64,000 nucleotides of DNA from an uncultured Gammaproteobacteria bacterium. GTDB taxonomy: Bacteria > Pseudomonadota > Gammaproteobacteria > HK1. The stretch is from positions 2,347,001 to 2,411,000 of the forward strand of contig OY282353.1 of the NCBI GenBank assembly GCA_958295465.1, given 5' to 3'. Positions 36,458 to 46,086 of the stretch are shown here, one piece after another. The notes beneath the pieces are model-generated. The model was not told where the DNA came from and did not search any database. It saw only the letters and a program-made list of their open reading frames with translations. The position numbers and the translations under genes are program-made. How positions within the stretch are numbered: position 1 is the stretch's first letter; the number at the start of each line of letters is the position of its first letter.

Positions 36458-37354
36458 TCAGCGCGAGCGCAGCTTCGGATCCAGCATGTCCCGCAGCGCG
36501 TCGCCGAAGAGGTTGAATCCGAATACCGCGAGGGTGATCGCAAGACCCGGGAAGATCGACAGCCACGGCGCGCTCTCGAGGAATTCCTCCGCGCCACCCT
36601 TGAGCATCAGCCCCCAGGCCGGGGTCGGGTCCTGCACCCCCATGCCGAGATAGGAGAGCACCGCCTCCAGCAGGATGGCCTGGCCGACGAAGTACGTCAG
36701 CATGATGAGGAAGGGGGCCATCACGTTGGGCGCCATGTGCCGCAGGATGATGCGCGCGTGGCTGTAGCCGAGGGCGCGTGCCGCGTCCACGTAGGGGATC
36801 TCGCGAATCGAGAGCGCACTGGACCGGACCACCCGTGCGCACTGGGGAATGAACGGCACGGTGATGGCGATGATCACGTTCTCAACGCCAGGCCCGAGGG
36901 TCGCGACCACCGCCAGCGCCATGATGATGAGGGGGAAGGCGAGGAAGACGTCCACGATGCGCTGCACGATCAGGTCGAACAGCCCCCCGAAGTAGGCGCT
37001 CGCGACCCCGAGCACCAGACCGATCGTCGCCCCGAGGAACGCGGCGACCAGCCCGATGAACAGCGCGGTGCGCGCGCCGAAGAGGACGCGGGTCAGGATG
37101 TCACGGCCGAACTCGTCGGTGCCCATGGCGAACTCGGCGTTCGGAGGGGTGAGCATGTCCTCCAGCGAGTTGACGACGGGATCGTAGGGGGTGAGGAAGC
37201 TCGCGAACGTGGCGGCGAAGGCCATGACCACCACCACCAGCGCCCCCGCGGTCCCGAGCGGTTGCTTCCGGGCGAGGCTCCACAGCCGTTCGCCGAGCGG
37301 ATTCTTCAGCTCGTCGAGCTCGCCGGTGTCGATGAAGGCTTGCGGTGTCGCCAC
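36458..37354 (-). CDS. dppC: ABC transporter permease, DppC/OppC type
   Basis: This is a 298-residue inner-membrane permease with about six membrane segments (for example GALVVVVMAFAATFASFL and ALFIGLVAAFLGATIGLVLG). The EAA-type loop for ATPase contact is visible as YVDAARALGYSHARIILRHM. The N-terminal ANLTP-like DFGRDILTRVLFGAR block (EFGRDILTR) identifies the DppC subfamily. It pairs with the DppB-type permease 9 bp upstream. The imported substrate is unknown; family members carry peptides, nickel or other small solutes. Confidence 0.9.
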   Translation of the reverse strand: MATPQAFIDTGELDELKNPLGERLWSLARKQPLGTAGALVVVVMAFAATFASFLTPYDPVVNSLEDMLTPPNAEFAMGTDEFGRDILTRVLFGARTALFIGLVAAFLGATIGLVLGVASAYFGGLFDLIVQRIVDVFLAFPLIIMALAVVATLGPGVENVIIAITVPFIPQCARVVRSSALSIREIPYVDAARALGYSHARIILRHMAPNVMAPFLIMLTYFVGQAILLEAVLSYLGMGVQDPTPAWGLMLKGGAEEFLESAPWLSIFPGLAITLAVFGFNLFGDALRDMLDPKLRSR

Positions 37355-37363
37355 GGGTGTCTC

Positions 37364-38335
37364 CTAGCTGTAGCGGATGCGCGGGTCCAGCCACGCATAC
37401 AGGATGTCCACCACCAGGTTCGTCATCACGAAGATCAGGACCACGAGCATGACGAGGTGCTGGGTCAGGGCGAAGTCCTGGTTGCCCACCGAGTCCACGA
37501 ACAGCTTGCCGAGCCCGTTCAGGTTGAACACCTGCTCGGTGACGACGAGCCCTCCGATGAGGAAGGCGAACTCGATGGCGATGATCGTCACCACCGGCAG
37601 CAGGGCGTTCTTCAGCGCATGCCGGTTGATGACCACCCGCTCGATCAGCCCCTTCGCGCGCGCGGTCCGCACGTAGTCCTCGCGCAGCACTTCCAGCATC
37701 GCCGAGCGCGTCATGCGGGTCGCGACCGCGGAGTACCGGTAGCCGGTCGCGAGGGCCGGCCAGATGAGCTGGGCGAGGTTGCCGATCGGATCTTCGAACG
37801 GGGAGACGTAGTTGATGGGCGGCATCCAGCCCGCCCCGAACCATGCCTGGGTGATGATCAGCAGCCCCAGGATGATCATGATGCCGAGCCAGAACGAGGG
37901 GATGCCGATGCCCGCGATGCTGAACGCCCGCACCAGGTAGTCGATCCAGGTGTTCTGCTTGACGGCGGAGACGATGCCCAGCGGCAGCGCGATGATCACC
38001 GCCACCAGGGTCGACATGATCGCAAGCTGCAGCGAGAGCTTGAAGCGCACCTGGATCTCGTGGACGACCGGCTGGCCGGTCCACATCGACTTTCCGAGGT
38101 CGCCGGTGAAGTAGCCGCCGGCGAAGGCGATGAACTGCTCGTACAGCGAATCGTCGAGGCCGAGCTCCTTGCGGCAGATGTCGATGTCCTCTTGCGAGGC
38201 GAACAGCCCGGTGCCGGCGAGGCGGACCTCGCAGACATCGCCGGGGAGCAGCCGCAACAGGAAGAAGACGAGCAGCGCCGCCCCGATCAGGGTCGGGATC
38301 ATGAGCAGCAGGCGCTTGACGACGTATTGGTACAT
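37364..38335 (-). CDS. dppB: ABC transporter permease, DppB/OppB type
   Basis: This 323-residue permease starts MYQYVVKRLLLMIPTLIGAA. It has a long periplasmic region with two cysteines (DVCEVRLAGTG and IDICRKELGL), which could form a disulfide, and the cytosolic EAA loop YVRTARAKGLIERVVINRHA. The C-terminal block AWLDPRIRYS is standard. It follows the substrate-binding protein gene after a strong intercistronic hairpin and is followed 9 bp later by the DppC-type partner. Confidence 0.9.
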   Translation of the reverse strand: MYQYVVKRLLLMIPTLIGAALLVFFLLRLLPGDVCEVRLAGTGLFASQEDIDICRKELGLDDSLYEQFIAFAGGYFTGDLGKSMWTGQPVVHEIQVRFKLSLQLAIMSTLVAVIIALPLGIVSAVKQNTWIDYLVRAFSIAGIGIPSFWLGIMIILGLLIITQAWFGAGWMPPINYVSPFEDPIGNLAQLIWPALATGYRYSAVATRMTRSAMLEVLREDYVRTARAKGLIERVVINRHALKNALLPVVTIIAIEFAFLIGGLVVTEQVFNLNGLGKLFVDSVGNQDFALTQHLVMLVVLIFVMTNLVVDILYAWLDPRIRYS

Positions 38336-38367
38336 GTCTTGCGTCCGTCTACGCGGTCATGGCCAAC

Positions 38368-38393
38368 GCTCCCCCCCGCGTGCGGGGGGGAGC
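38368..38393 (-). terminator. Strong intercistronic hairpin between binding protein and permease genes
   Basis: This is a perfect 12-bp GC stem (GCTCCCCCCCGC/GCGGGGGGGAGC) with a 2-nt loop, 23 bp after the binding-protein stop. There is no T-run. Such hairpins protect the upstream mRNA and cause partial termination, giving more binding protein than permease. Confidence 0.65.
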
Positions 38394-38416
38394 GCCGGTT
38401 CCCGAACGGCGTCGCC

Positions 38417-40051
38417 CTACATCAGCGACTTGTCGATCCAGACGTTGTCGAGCTGCTGGTTGAGGTAGTGGCTGGGCGCGATGTTCCACCCCTTCACGTA
38501 GGAGCGATGGGGGTTGATCTTGTACCACCACAGGGAGATGCCCATGTGGGCCATCTCGTCCAGCGCCCGCTTCTCGTACTGGCGCATGAGGGCGCGCTGC
38601 TCGTCCTCGGTCGGGGCACGTGCGAGCTTGCCGTAGATCTCCTCCAGCACCTGGTCGTCGTACTGCCCGTAGTTGTTCCCCGAGCTGCCGAGGAACTTGG
38701 TCACGTCCGCGATGGGGTTGATGACCGACTGGCAGTTGAAGTCGATGGAGACGTCGAACTCGTGCGACTTGCGTAGCGCCGCGTAGAACTGCGGCGTGGG
38801 ACGCACGTGCTGCTCGGCCTTGACGCCGACCTTCGCCCACTGGTCGATGAGCCACGTGCCGACGACCTTGTAGGGCTGGTCCACGTCGCGGTTGTTGTAG
38901 TCGATCGTCAGATCGGTCGCGCCCGCTTCTTCGAGGAGGCGCCTCGCCTCGGCGCGCGAGGCTTCGATGTCGCGGCCGTAGCCGGCGAGCTGCACGAGCT
39001 CCTCCTCGCTCGCGGCCAGCGGATGACCGGGGAACACCACCCCGCCCACCGTCTTCACGATCGCGATCCGCGAGAGGTACTTCGAGCCGCCCCAGCGGTC
39101 CACCGCGAGGGTGAGGGCGCGGCGCACCCGCGGGTCGTCGAAGGGCTTGCGCGCGTGGTTCGAGGTGAACAGCAGCACGCAGTTCCAGTCGCTCTCCTGC
39201 ACCCTGAGCTTGTCGCCCAGCGCGTTGACCAGATCGTCGCGCGCCTTCGGGGGAAAGCCCCGGAACTCGATCGCGGCCCGGTTGCCCCGGATCGCCTGGA
39301 TGCGCACCGACATCTTCTTGGCGATGATCGCCTTGAAGCCGTCGAGATGCGGCTGCCCTGCGTGGTGGTAGTCGTCGTTGCGCACCCCTTCCACGAACGC
39401 CCCCGGCTGGTGCTGGACGAACTTGAACGGCCCGGAGCCGTTCACGTTGTCCCTGTGCCAGTCGTAGCCGTGCTCGTCCAGATCCTTCTTGCTGTAGATC
39501 CAGTTGAAGGGCGTGGCCAGCGCCGGCAGGAAGGCGCCGGAGGCGAATTTCAGGTTGAACACGACGGTGGTGTCGTCGGGCGCCTCGACCGAGTCCACCA
39601 TGTTGAAGAACGCCTTGCGGGCGCTGGGCACGCCCTCGGGCGGGAAGACGATCCTGTCGTAGGTGGCCTTGACGTCCCGGGCGGTCAGCGGCGTCCCGTC
39701 GTGGAACTTCACGCCCTCCTTGATCCTGAAGGTGAACGTCTTGCCGCCGTTGGTGGGCTCCGGCACGCCTCCGACGCAGAGGTCGCAGACGAAGTCCGAG
39801 GACTGGGGGTTGTCCGGGTTGACCCGGATCAGCAGGCTGTAGAACGGCGCGTAGGGGTGGACGATGGCGTAGGTCGTTTCCCGGTGCCCGTCCTTCGAGG
39901 GCGCCTCGCCGGCCACGACGAAGTCCAGGGTCCCGCCCAGCTGGGCGGTTTCCGCGGTTGCGGTCTGGGCGCAGAAACCAATCCCGACCGCGCCGCCGAG
40001 CAGCAGCGAGGCGACGGTCTTGGCTCTGAAGGCCCGTATGTAGCGTTTCAT
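38417..40051 (-). CDS. dppA: ABC transporter substrate-binding protein, family 5 (DppA-like)
   Basis: This 544-residue periplasmic protein has a cleavable signal peptide (basic MKRYIRAFRAK, hydrophobic SLLLGGAVGIGFCA, cleavage near TATAET). The family-5 features include the conserved FRIKEGVKFHDGTPLTARDV block near residue 110 and FNLKFASGAFLPAL. It captures the substrate for the DppBC-type permeases. CDLCVGG near residue 91 is a possible disulfide. A clear AGGAGG ribosome site precedes the ATG. It is third in the operon after the two ATPases, an unusual order; the hairpin after it may boost its level. Confidence 0.9.
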   Translation of the reverse strand: MKRYIRAFRAKTVASLLLGGAVGIGFCAQTATAETAQLGGTLDFVVAGEAPSKDGHRETTYAIVHPYAPFYSLLIRVNPDNPQSSDFVCDLCVGGVPEPTNGGKTFTFRIKEGVKFHDGTPLTARDVKATYDRIVFPPEGVPSARKAFFNMVDSVEAPDDTTVVFNLKFASGAFLPALATPFNWIYSKKDLDEHGYDWHRDNVNGSGPFKFVQHQPGAFVEGVRNDDYHHAGQPHLDGFKAIIAKKMSVRIQAIRGNRAAIEFRGFPPKARDDLVNALGDKLRVQESDWNCVLLFTSNHARKPFDDPRVRRALTLAVDRWGGSKYLSRIAIVKTVGGVVFPGHPLAASEEELVQLAGYGRDIEASRAEARRLLEEAGATDLTIDYNNRDVDQPYKVVGTWLIDQWAKVGVKAEQHVRPTPQFYAALRKSHEFDVSIDFNCQSVINPIADVTKFLGSSGNNYGQYDDQVLEEIYGKLARAPTEDEQRALMRQYEKRALDEMAHMGISLWWYKINPHRSYVKGWNIAPSHYLNQQLDNVWIDKSLM

Positions 40052-40142
40052 TGCTCGTTCCTCCTGATGGGCTGGGTGCAGTTCCGTTGCGTTTCGTTGG
40101 CGATGCCGCCGGTCCGTCGGCGGCGGTTTTCAGAATCGCGTC

Positions 40143-41174
40143 TCACGACACCTCCGGGCAGGCCACCCAGTGCCCCGGGTGCAGCTCGCGCAACGCGGGG
40201 ACCTCGGTGCGGCAACCCTCGACGGCCATGGCGCAGCGCGGGTGGAACACGCAGCCGGGGGGCGGGTTCAGCGGGCTCGGCACCTCGCCCTTCAGCGTCT
40301 GGTACGCGCGTTGCGCCTCGACCCGGGGGTCCGGGATCGGCACCGCGGACAGCAGCGCCCGGGTATACGGATGCAGCGGATTGTCGAAGAGCTCGTCCGA
40401 TTCGGCCAGCTCGACCACCTTGCCCAGGTACATCACCGCGACCCGGCTGCAGAGGTGGTGGACGACGCTCAGATCGTGGGCGATGAAGAGGTAGGTGAGC
40501 TCGAACTCCTCGCGCAGGTCCTCCAGCAGGTTGATGACCTGGGCCTGGATGGACACGTCGAGCGCCGACACCGCCTCGTCGCAGATGATGAAATCCGGGT
40601 TCAGGCACAACGCCCGGGCGATGCCCACCCGCTGGCGCTGGCCGCCGCTCATCTCGTGCGGGTAGCGGTCCGCGAACTTCGCGGGCAGTCCGCAGACGGT
40701 GAGGAGCTCGGCGATCCGGCGGTTGCGCCGGCCCGGATCCGGCTCGATGCCGTGGATGCGCATCGGCTCGTCCAGGATCGAGCCGACCTTCATGCGGGGA
40801 TTGAGCGAGCTGTACGGGTCCTGGAAGATGACCTGGATCTTCTGCCGCCAAGGGGTCAGCGCCTTGTTCGAGAGCCGTTCGAGGTTGACGCCCTCGAACA
40901 CGATCTCCCCCGAGGTGGGCCGATCGAGCTGGAGCACGCAACGACCGGTCGTCGTCTTGCCGCAGCCGGATTCTCCCACCAGGCCGAGGGTCTCGCCCTT
41001 CCTGATGTCGAAGCTCACCCCGTCCACCGCCTTGACGTTGCCGACGGTCTTCTGGAACACCAATCCCTCGGTGACCGGGAAATATTTCTTGAGGTTTCTG
41101 ACCTCGAGGAGGGTCTCGCCCTTGGCGACGCTGCCGGCGGCGGAGGGCGCGGGCATGGCGGCCTGGGCGTTCAC
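40143..41174 (-). CDS. dppF: ABC transporter ATPase, DppF/OppF type
   Basis: This is a 343-residue ATPase from a GTG overlapping the upstream stop (GTGA). Walker A is [13 protein letters not shown] near residue 64, the Q-loop [13 protein letters not shown], the signature [15 protein letters not shown], Walker [13 protein letters not shown] and the switch His in [11 protein letters not shown]. The C-terminal OppF domain has [16 protein letters not shown] and cysteines in [17 protein letters not shown], typical of a 4Fe-4S cluster in this family. It powers import together with the DppD-type partner. Confidence 0.9.
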   Translation of the reverse strand: MNAQAAMPAPSAAGSVAKGETLLEVRNLKKYFPVTEGLVFQKTVGNVKAVDGVSFDIRKGETLGLVGESGCGKTTTGRCVLQLDRPTSGEIVFEGVNLERLSNKALTPWRQKIQVIFQDPYSSLNPRMKVGSILDEPMRIHGIEPDPGRRNRRIAELLTVCGLPAKFADRYPHEMSGGQRQRVGIARALCLNPDFIICDEAVSALDVSIQAQVINLLEDLREEFELTYLFIAHDLSVVHHLCSRVAVMYLGKVVELAESDELFDNPLHPYTRALLSAVPIPDPRVEAQRAYQTLKGEVPSPLNPPPGCVFHPRCAMAVEGCRTEVPALRELHPGHWVACPEVS

Positions 41175-42199
41175 GCGCCGCTCGCCTCGTCGAGATCGAA
41201 CTCGCGCTCGAGATCGAGCGCGCGCTCGCCGGCGCGGAAGCACGCGGCGATCTGGCCGTCTCCCACCGCCTCCAGGGCCGGTATCGACCGGGCGCAAGCT
41301 TCGACCGCCCACCGGCAGCGCGGCCGGTACGAGCAGCCGCCGTCGAGCCGCGTCAGATCCGGCGGCTGTCCCTCGATCGGCACCAAGCGCTTGCCCCCCT
41401 GGCGCAGATCCATGCGCGGCACCGAGTTCAGCAGTCCGATGGTATAGGGATGGCGCGGATTGTGGTAAATCTGGTCCGCGGTCCCCGACTCCACGATCTT
41501 GCCCGCATACATCACGATGACCCGCTCGGCGTAGCGCGCGACCACGCCGAGGTTGTGCGTGATCACGATCAGCGCCACCCCCATCTGCTTGGTGAGGTTG
41601 CGCATCAGCTCCAGGATCTGGGCCTGGATGGTGACGTCGAGCGCGGTGGTGGGCTCGTCGGCGATGATGAGCCGGGGGTTGCAGGAGAGGGCCAGCGCGA
41701 TCATCACCCGCTGGCGCATCCCTCCGCTGAAGTGGTGCGGATACTGCTTCAGGCGCCGCTCCGGCTCCCCGATGCCGACCATCCCGAGGAGCTCCACGGC
41801 ACGCCGGTCCGCCTCCGGCTGACCGAGGCCAAGATGCAGCATCATCGTCTCGGTGAGCTGCAATCCGATGGTCAGCACCGGATTGAGCGAGGTCATCGGC
41901 TCCTGGAACACCATGGAGATCCGGCCACCGCGAACGTGGCGGATCTCCTCGTCGCCCATCGCCAGCAGGTCCTTGCCGCCGAAGAGGATCCGGCTGCCTT
42001 CGAGGATCTCGCCGGGCGGATGCGGGATGAGACGCAGGATCGACATCGCGCCGACCGACTTGCCGCAGCCGGATTCCCCGACGATGGCGACGGTCTCCCC
42101 CTCGCTCACGTCGTAGGTGATGCCGTCGACGGCCTTGACGGTGCCCTCGGTGGTATGGAACTGGGTACGGAGATTCTCGACTTCGAGCAGCTTGGGCAC
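41171..42199 (-). CDS. dppD: ABC transporter ATPase, DppD/OppD type
   Basis: This is a 342-residue ATPase from a GTG at 42199 ([14 protein letters not shown]) with GAGGAG 12 bp upstream; the frame extends further upstream without conserved residues. Walker A is [14 protein letters not shown], the Q-loop [11 protein letters not shown], the signature [15 protein letters not shown], Walker [13 protein letters not shown] and the switch [12 protein letters not shown]. The C-terminal cysteine cluster is [16 protein letters not shown]. It is the first gene of the operon, transcribed away from isocitrate lyase. Confidence 0.9.
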   Translation of the reverse strand: MPKLLEVENLRTQFHTTEGTVKAVDGITYDVSEGETVAIVGESGCGKSVGAMSILRLIPHPPGEILEGSRILFGGKDLLAMGDEEIRHVRGGRISMVFQEPMTSLNPVLTIGLQLTETMMLHLGLGQPEADRRAVELLGMVGIGEPERRLKQYPHHFSGGMRQRVMIALALSCNPRLIIADEPTTALDVTIQAQILELMRNLTKQMGVALIVITHNLGVVARYAERVIVMYAGKIVESGTADQIYHNPRHPYTIGLLNSVPRMDLRQGGKRLVPIEGQPPDLTRLDGGCSYRPRCRWAVEACARSIPALEAVGDGQIAACFRAGERALDLEREFDLDEASGA

Positions 42200-42818
42200 G
42201 GTAACCGATGACTCCTCAATCGAGCCTGCGAAGCTCGTCGTGTTCCGCCCGTGCCGCCCGGCACGCTGCCGCCCGGCGCGCGCTCCCGCGGGGCGCGCGG
42301 GGAGAACAACGGTAGGAGCCGGCGTGCCGAAAGTCAACGAGACGGGGCCTGACGAGACGGAGCCTGTCGACACGAGGCTGCCCCCCTTGTCTCCAAAACA
42401 GAGACGTCACCTTCGGACTCACCTTGCTTGCAGGGCGAGCAGATGGTTGTCCCGGTGCGGGTGTACGTCAGATTCATGAGACGAACTTTCGCGCTGATCA
42501 GGGAGTCCTCGCAGACCGCGCGGGCGATGTCTGCGCAGGTCCGCGTGACCGGCTCCGGCCCGGCATTTCCGCACAACGCTTCCAAGCACGGTTTTCCGGT
42601 TCGACTGTGCGGGTATTCCGACGGATCAAGTGGCAAATCGTGGCGTTTGCACGATGCTTTCGCTCGGGTCGCCGAAGACGCGCTCAATCCGGATTGACAA
42701 AGGCAATAGTCAACATTGAACAGATTGGCTTGCCAAATAATCGGGTTTTCCGGTATTGAGGATCCCGCGATACCGGGGCAGGGCCCCCGAGAGACCACCA
42801 CACACGGAGACGAAAACC
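42200..42818. promoter_or_regulatory. Divergent promoter region between the ABC operon and isocitrate lyase
   Basis: This is 619 bp without a supported gene. It is locally more AT-rich near 42690-42770. TTGACA at 42694 could be a -35 for the plus-strand gene, and TTGAC at 42694 with GTCAA at 42709 forms a 5-bp inverted repeat spaced by 10 bp, a possible operator. The region should hold promoters for both directions. The evidence for exact sites is weak. Confidence 0.35.
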
Positions 42819-44126
42819 ATGAACCGGGAGCGGGAGGCAGCGATCATCGAGAAACAATGGCGGGACGACCCCCGCTGGCGCGGAGTCGAAAGAGGCTATT
42901 CAGCCGCGGACGTCGTGCGGCTGCGCGGCTCGGTACCGATCGAGCACACCCTGGCACGCAGAGGCGCCGAACGCCTCTGGAAGACTCTCGAAACCCAGCC
43001 CTTCGTACGCACGCTCGGCTCGGTCACCGGCAACCAGGCGGTGCAGATGGCCAAGGCGGGCTTGCAGGCCATCTACCTCTCCGGCTGGCAGGTGGCGGCG
43101 GACGCCAACAGCGCGGGCCAGATGTATCCCGACCAGAGCCTGTACCCCGCCGACAGCGCGCCCGATCTGCTCCGCGCGATCAACGCCGCGCTGGCCCGGG
43201 CCGACCAGATCCATCACGCGGAGGGCGACGATTCGATCGACTGGTTCCTGCCCGTGGTCGCCGACGCGGAATCCGGCTTCGGCGGGGTGCTGAACGCCTT
43301 CGAGCTGATGAAGGACATGATCGACGCGGGCGCGGCCGGCGTGCACTTCGAGGATCAGCTCTCCTCGGCGAAGAAGTGCGGCCACATGGGCGGCAAGGTG
43401 TTGGTGCCGACCCGGGAGGCGGTGCAGAAGCTGATCGCGGCGCGCCTCGCGGCCGACGTCTGCGGGGTGCCCACCCTGCTCATGGCCCGCACCGACGCGC
43501 TCGGCGCGAAGCTGCTTACCAGCGACGTCGATCCCAACGACCAGCCCTTCGTCACCGGCAAGCGGACGCCGGAGGGGTTCTACGAGGTGAAGTGCGGGAT
43601 GGAGCAGGCGGTCTCGCGCGGGCTCGCCTACGCCCCTTACGCGGACCTGGTGTGGTGCGAGACGTCGAAGCCGGACCTTGGCGAGGCGCGGGAGTTCGCC
43701 CAGGCGGTCCGGGAGCGCTTCCCGGGCCAGCGGCTCGCCTACAACTGCTCGCCGTCGTTCAACTGGCGGGCGAACCTCGACGACGCCACCATCGCGAGAT
43801 TCCAGGACGCCCTGGCGGAGGTGGGCTACCGCTTCCAGTTCATCACCCTGGCCGGCTTCCACGCCGTCAACCAGGGCATGTTCGGGCTCGCGCACGGCTA
43901 TCGCGACCGCGGGATGAGCGCCTACGTGGAGCTGCAGGAAGCGGAGTTCGCGGCCGAGCCGCTCGGTTACACCGCCCACAAGCACCAGCGGGAGGTCGGC
44001 GCCGGCTACTTCGACGCGGTGACCCAGGTGGTCACCGGCGGCACGAGCTCGATCACCGCCCTGTCCGGCTCGACCGAGGAGGAGCAGTTCGAGCCGCCGG
44101 TCGAAGAGCATCGCGACGTTGCCTGA
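42819..44126 (+). CDS. aceA: Isocitrate lyase
   Basis: This 435-residue enzyme splits isocitrate into glyoxylate and succinate in the glyoxylate shunt. The catalytic loop is K185-K186-C187-G188-H189 followed by MGGKVLVPT. Other blocks are [20 protein letters not shown] near residue 88 and [15 protein letters not shown] near residue 307. The ATG follows a GGAG site. The length is normal for the short bacterial type. The shunt is needed for growth on acetate or other C2 units, which fits the next gene, whose family yields acyl-CoA or related C2 products. Confidence 0.95.
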   Translation: MNREREAAIIEKQWRDDPRWRGVERGYSAADVVRLRGSVPIEHTLARRGAERLWKTLETQPFVRTLGSVTGNQAVQMAKAGLQAIYLSGWQVAADANSAGQMYPDQSLYPADSAPDLLRAINAALARADQIHHAEGDDSIDWFLPVVADAESGFGGVLNAFELMKDMIDAGAAGVHFEDQLSSAKKCGHMGGKVLVPTREAVQKLIAARLAADVCGVPTLLMARTDALGAKLLTSDVDPNDQPFVTGKRTPEGFYEVKCGMEQAVSRGLAYAPYADLVWCETSKPDLGEAREFAQAVRERFPGQRLAYNCSPSFNWRANLDDATIARFQDALAEVGYRFQFITLAGFHAVNQGMFGLAHGYRDRGMSAYVELQEAEFAAEPLGYTAHKHQREVGAGYFDAVTQVVTGGTSSITALSGSTEEEQFEPPVEEHRDVA

Positions 44127-44507
44127 CGGCGCCGTCACCTGACGAGTGATCGGACCATGGCCGCCCTCCCGGACATTCGGGGAGGGCGGTCGCGCCTTGG
44201 GGCGCCGGAATTCGCCCGCGTCTCGCGGTGCCGAAACCCTGCCCATCCACCTTGATGCCGGAATTTCGCCGGCGCCATTCCCCCATCTGTCGGATCGGCG
44301 AGCCTGAGCCGCGATGCGCCCGGGCAAGTCCGGCCCTCCGACCACTGGCGCTATCGGCCATGCAGACCGATGGTCAATGGGCAGCCGGCCGGCGGCGATC
44401 GCGCGTGCGAGACACTTGACTCCACGCCGGGGCTTGGCCCATGTTCGATGCTCGCCGCGGCGGGCATGTCCGGCGTCCCACCCTCCTGAAGCCCGAGGAA
44501 CGACACG
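44127..44507. terminator. Intergenic region with hairpin after isocitrate lyase
   Basis: A 9-bp perfect stem CCGCCCTCC/GGAGGGCGG (44161-44169 and 44181-44189) with an 11-nt loop lies 35 bp after the stop. It lacks a T-run but is the best terminator candidate. The rest of the 381 bp holds no credible gene and probably contains the promoter of the dehydrogenase. Confidence 0.5.
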
Positions 44508-45941
44508 ATGAGTCAGCCAGCCGAAGCCCGGGCCGAAGCCGTCGAGCGCGATCCGGCCGCGGTCGCCGGCGATCTGATCCGCCGCGGGCGCGCGGCCATG
44601 GACGCCTTCGCGGACTCGAACCAGGCGCGGGTCGACGAGGCGGTGACCGCGCTCGCGTGGTCACTCTACAAGCCGGAGCATGCCGAGGCGCTCGCGGCGA
44701 TGGCGGTCGAGGACACCGGGATCGGCAACGCGCCGGACAAGGTCGTCAAGAACCAGCGCAAGACCTTCGGGACGCTGCGCGACCTCATGCGGGTGAAGAG
44801 CGTCGGCGTCATCGAGGAGCGACCCGATCTCGGACTGGTGAAGTACGCGAAGCCGGTCGGGGTGGTCGGCGCGGTGACCCCCTCCACGAACCCCGCGGCA
44901 ACCCCGGTGAACAAGGCGATGATGGCGCTCAAGGGCCGCAACGCGATCGTCATCGCCCCGTCGCCGGGCGGGCTCGCGACCACCACGCGCACCGTGGATC
45001 TCATGCGCGCGGAGCTCCGCAAGATCGGTGCCCCGACGGACCTGGTGCAGGTGTTGCCGCCCCCGGTCGACAAGCCCCTCACCAACGCGCTGATGGAGGC
45101 GTGCGACCTCGTCGTCGTCACCGGCTCGCAGAACAACGTCCGCAACGCCTACCGCAGCGGGACCCCGGCAATTGGCGTCGGTGCCGGCAACGTCCCGGTC
45201 ATCATCGATTCGAGCGCGAAGCTCGACGAGGCGGCGGCGAAGATCCGCGCATCGAAGTGTTTCGACAATGCGACGTCCTGCTCGTCGGAGAACTCGGTGA
45301 TCATCGTCGAGGACGTCTACGACGCCGCCATTGCCGCCCTGGAGCGCGCCGGGGGCTACCTCGCGGATGCGGCCGGGAAGGACGCTATCCGAGGCACGCT
45401 CTGGGTGAACGGGAAGCTCAACCGCAGGGTCATCGCCAAGGACCCCGACGTGTTCGCGGCCGAGTGCGGCCTCGACGACGGGGCGCGCGCATCGAAGTTC
45501 TTCATGGTCGAGGAGACCGGGGTCGGCGCCGGTTACCCCTTCTCCGACGAGAAGCTCGCCCTGGTCCTCACCGTGTACCGTGCGCGGACGTTCGACGACG
45601 CGGTCGACAAGGTCCGCGCCATCATGGAGTTCAAGGGGAAGGGACACTCCGTCGGCATCCACACCGCTGACATGGGCCATGCCCGCCGGCTCGCCGAGGA
45701 GCTCGACACCGCACGGGTCCTGGTGAACATGGCGCATACCTTCGGGAACGGAGGGGGGTTCGACAGCGGCCTCAACTTCACCCTGTCCATGGGCTGCGGA
45801 ACGTGGCAGGGCAACAGCATCAGCGAGAACCTCAACTACCGCCATTTCCTGAACATCACCCATCTGGCGGTGCCGATCCCCGAAGACCGGCCCTCCGAAG
45901 ACGCGCTGTTCGGTGCGTATTGGGAGAAGTACGGGAAGTAG
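44508..45941 (+). CDS. sauS: Acylating aldehyde dehydrogenase, sulfoacetaldehyde dehydrogenase (SauS)-like
   Basis: This 477-residue enzyme is of the CoA-acylating aldehyde dehydrogenase family. The catalytic Cys is C258 in CFDNATSCSSENSV. The NAD site includes GVVGAVTPSTNPAATPVNKA and TGSQNNVRNAYRSGTPAIGV. The C-terminal FGNGGGFDSGLNFTLSMGCG block matches SauS and related acetaldehyde/propanal dehydrogenases. SauS converts sulfoacetaldehyde to sulfoacetyl-CoA or the reverse. The sulfur-metabolism neighbours support that reading, but acetaldehyde or another small aldehyde is possible. The start is behind GAGGAACG. Confidence 0.75.
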   Translation: MSQPAEARAEAVERDPAAVAGDLIRRGRAAMDAFADSNQARVDEAVTALAWSLYKPEHAEALAAMAVEDTGIGNAPDKVVKNQRKTFGTLRDLMRVKSVGVIEERPDLGLVKYAKPVGVVGAVTPSTNPAATPVNKAMMALKGRNAIVIAPSPGGLATTTRTVDLMRAELRKIGAPTDLVQVLPPPVDKPLTNALMEACDLVVVTGSQNNVRNAYRSGTPAIGVGAGNVPVIIDSSAKLDEAAAKIRASKCFDNATSCSSENSVIIVEDVYDAAIAALERAGGYLADAAGKDAIRGTLWVNGKLNRRVIAKDPDVFAAECGLDDGARASKFFMVEETGVGAGYPFSDEKLALVLTVYRARTFDDAVDKVRAIMEFKGKGHSVGIHTADMGHARRLAEELDTARVLVNMAHTFGNGGGFDSGLNFTLSMGCGTWQGNSISENLNYRHFLNITHLAVPIPEDRPSEDALFGAYWEKYGK

Positions 45942-46086
45942 GCGACCGCCCACGGACAGAAGCGATGCGAGCTCCGGGCCGGGATTCGTTGCATGGGGCG
46001 CCGGTATTCCTTGAGGGATATGGCGGCCCCTGGGCATGGCGGGATAGGGTCGGGCCGGACCGGTTCCACCATCCGGCGGGCAAGCG

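Noticed and set aside
36434..38776. 780-codon plus-strand open frame opposite the ABC permease genes
   Set aside because: Highly charged low-complexity translation running across two real genes and an intercistronic hairpin; a shadow.
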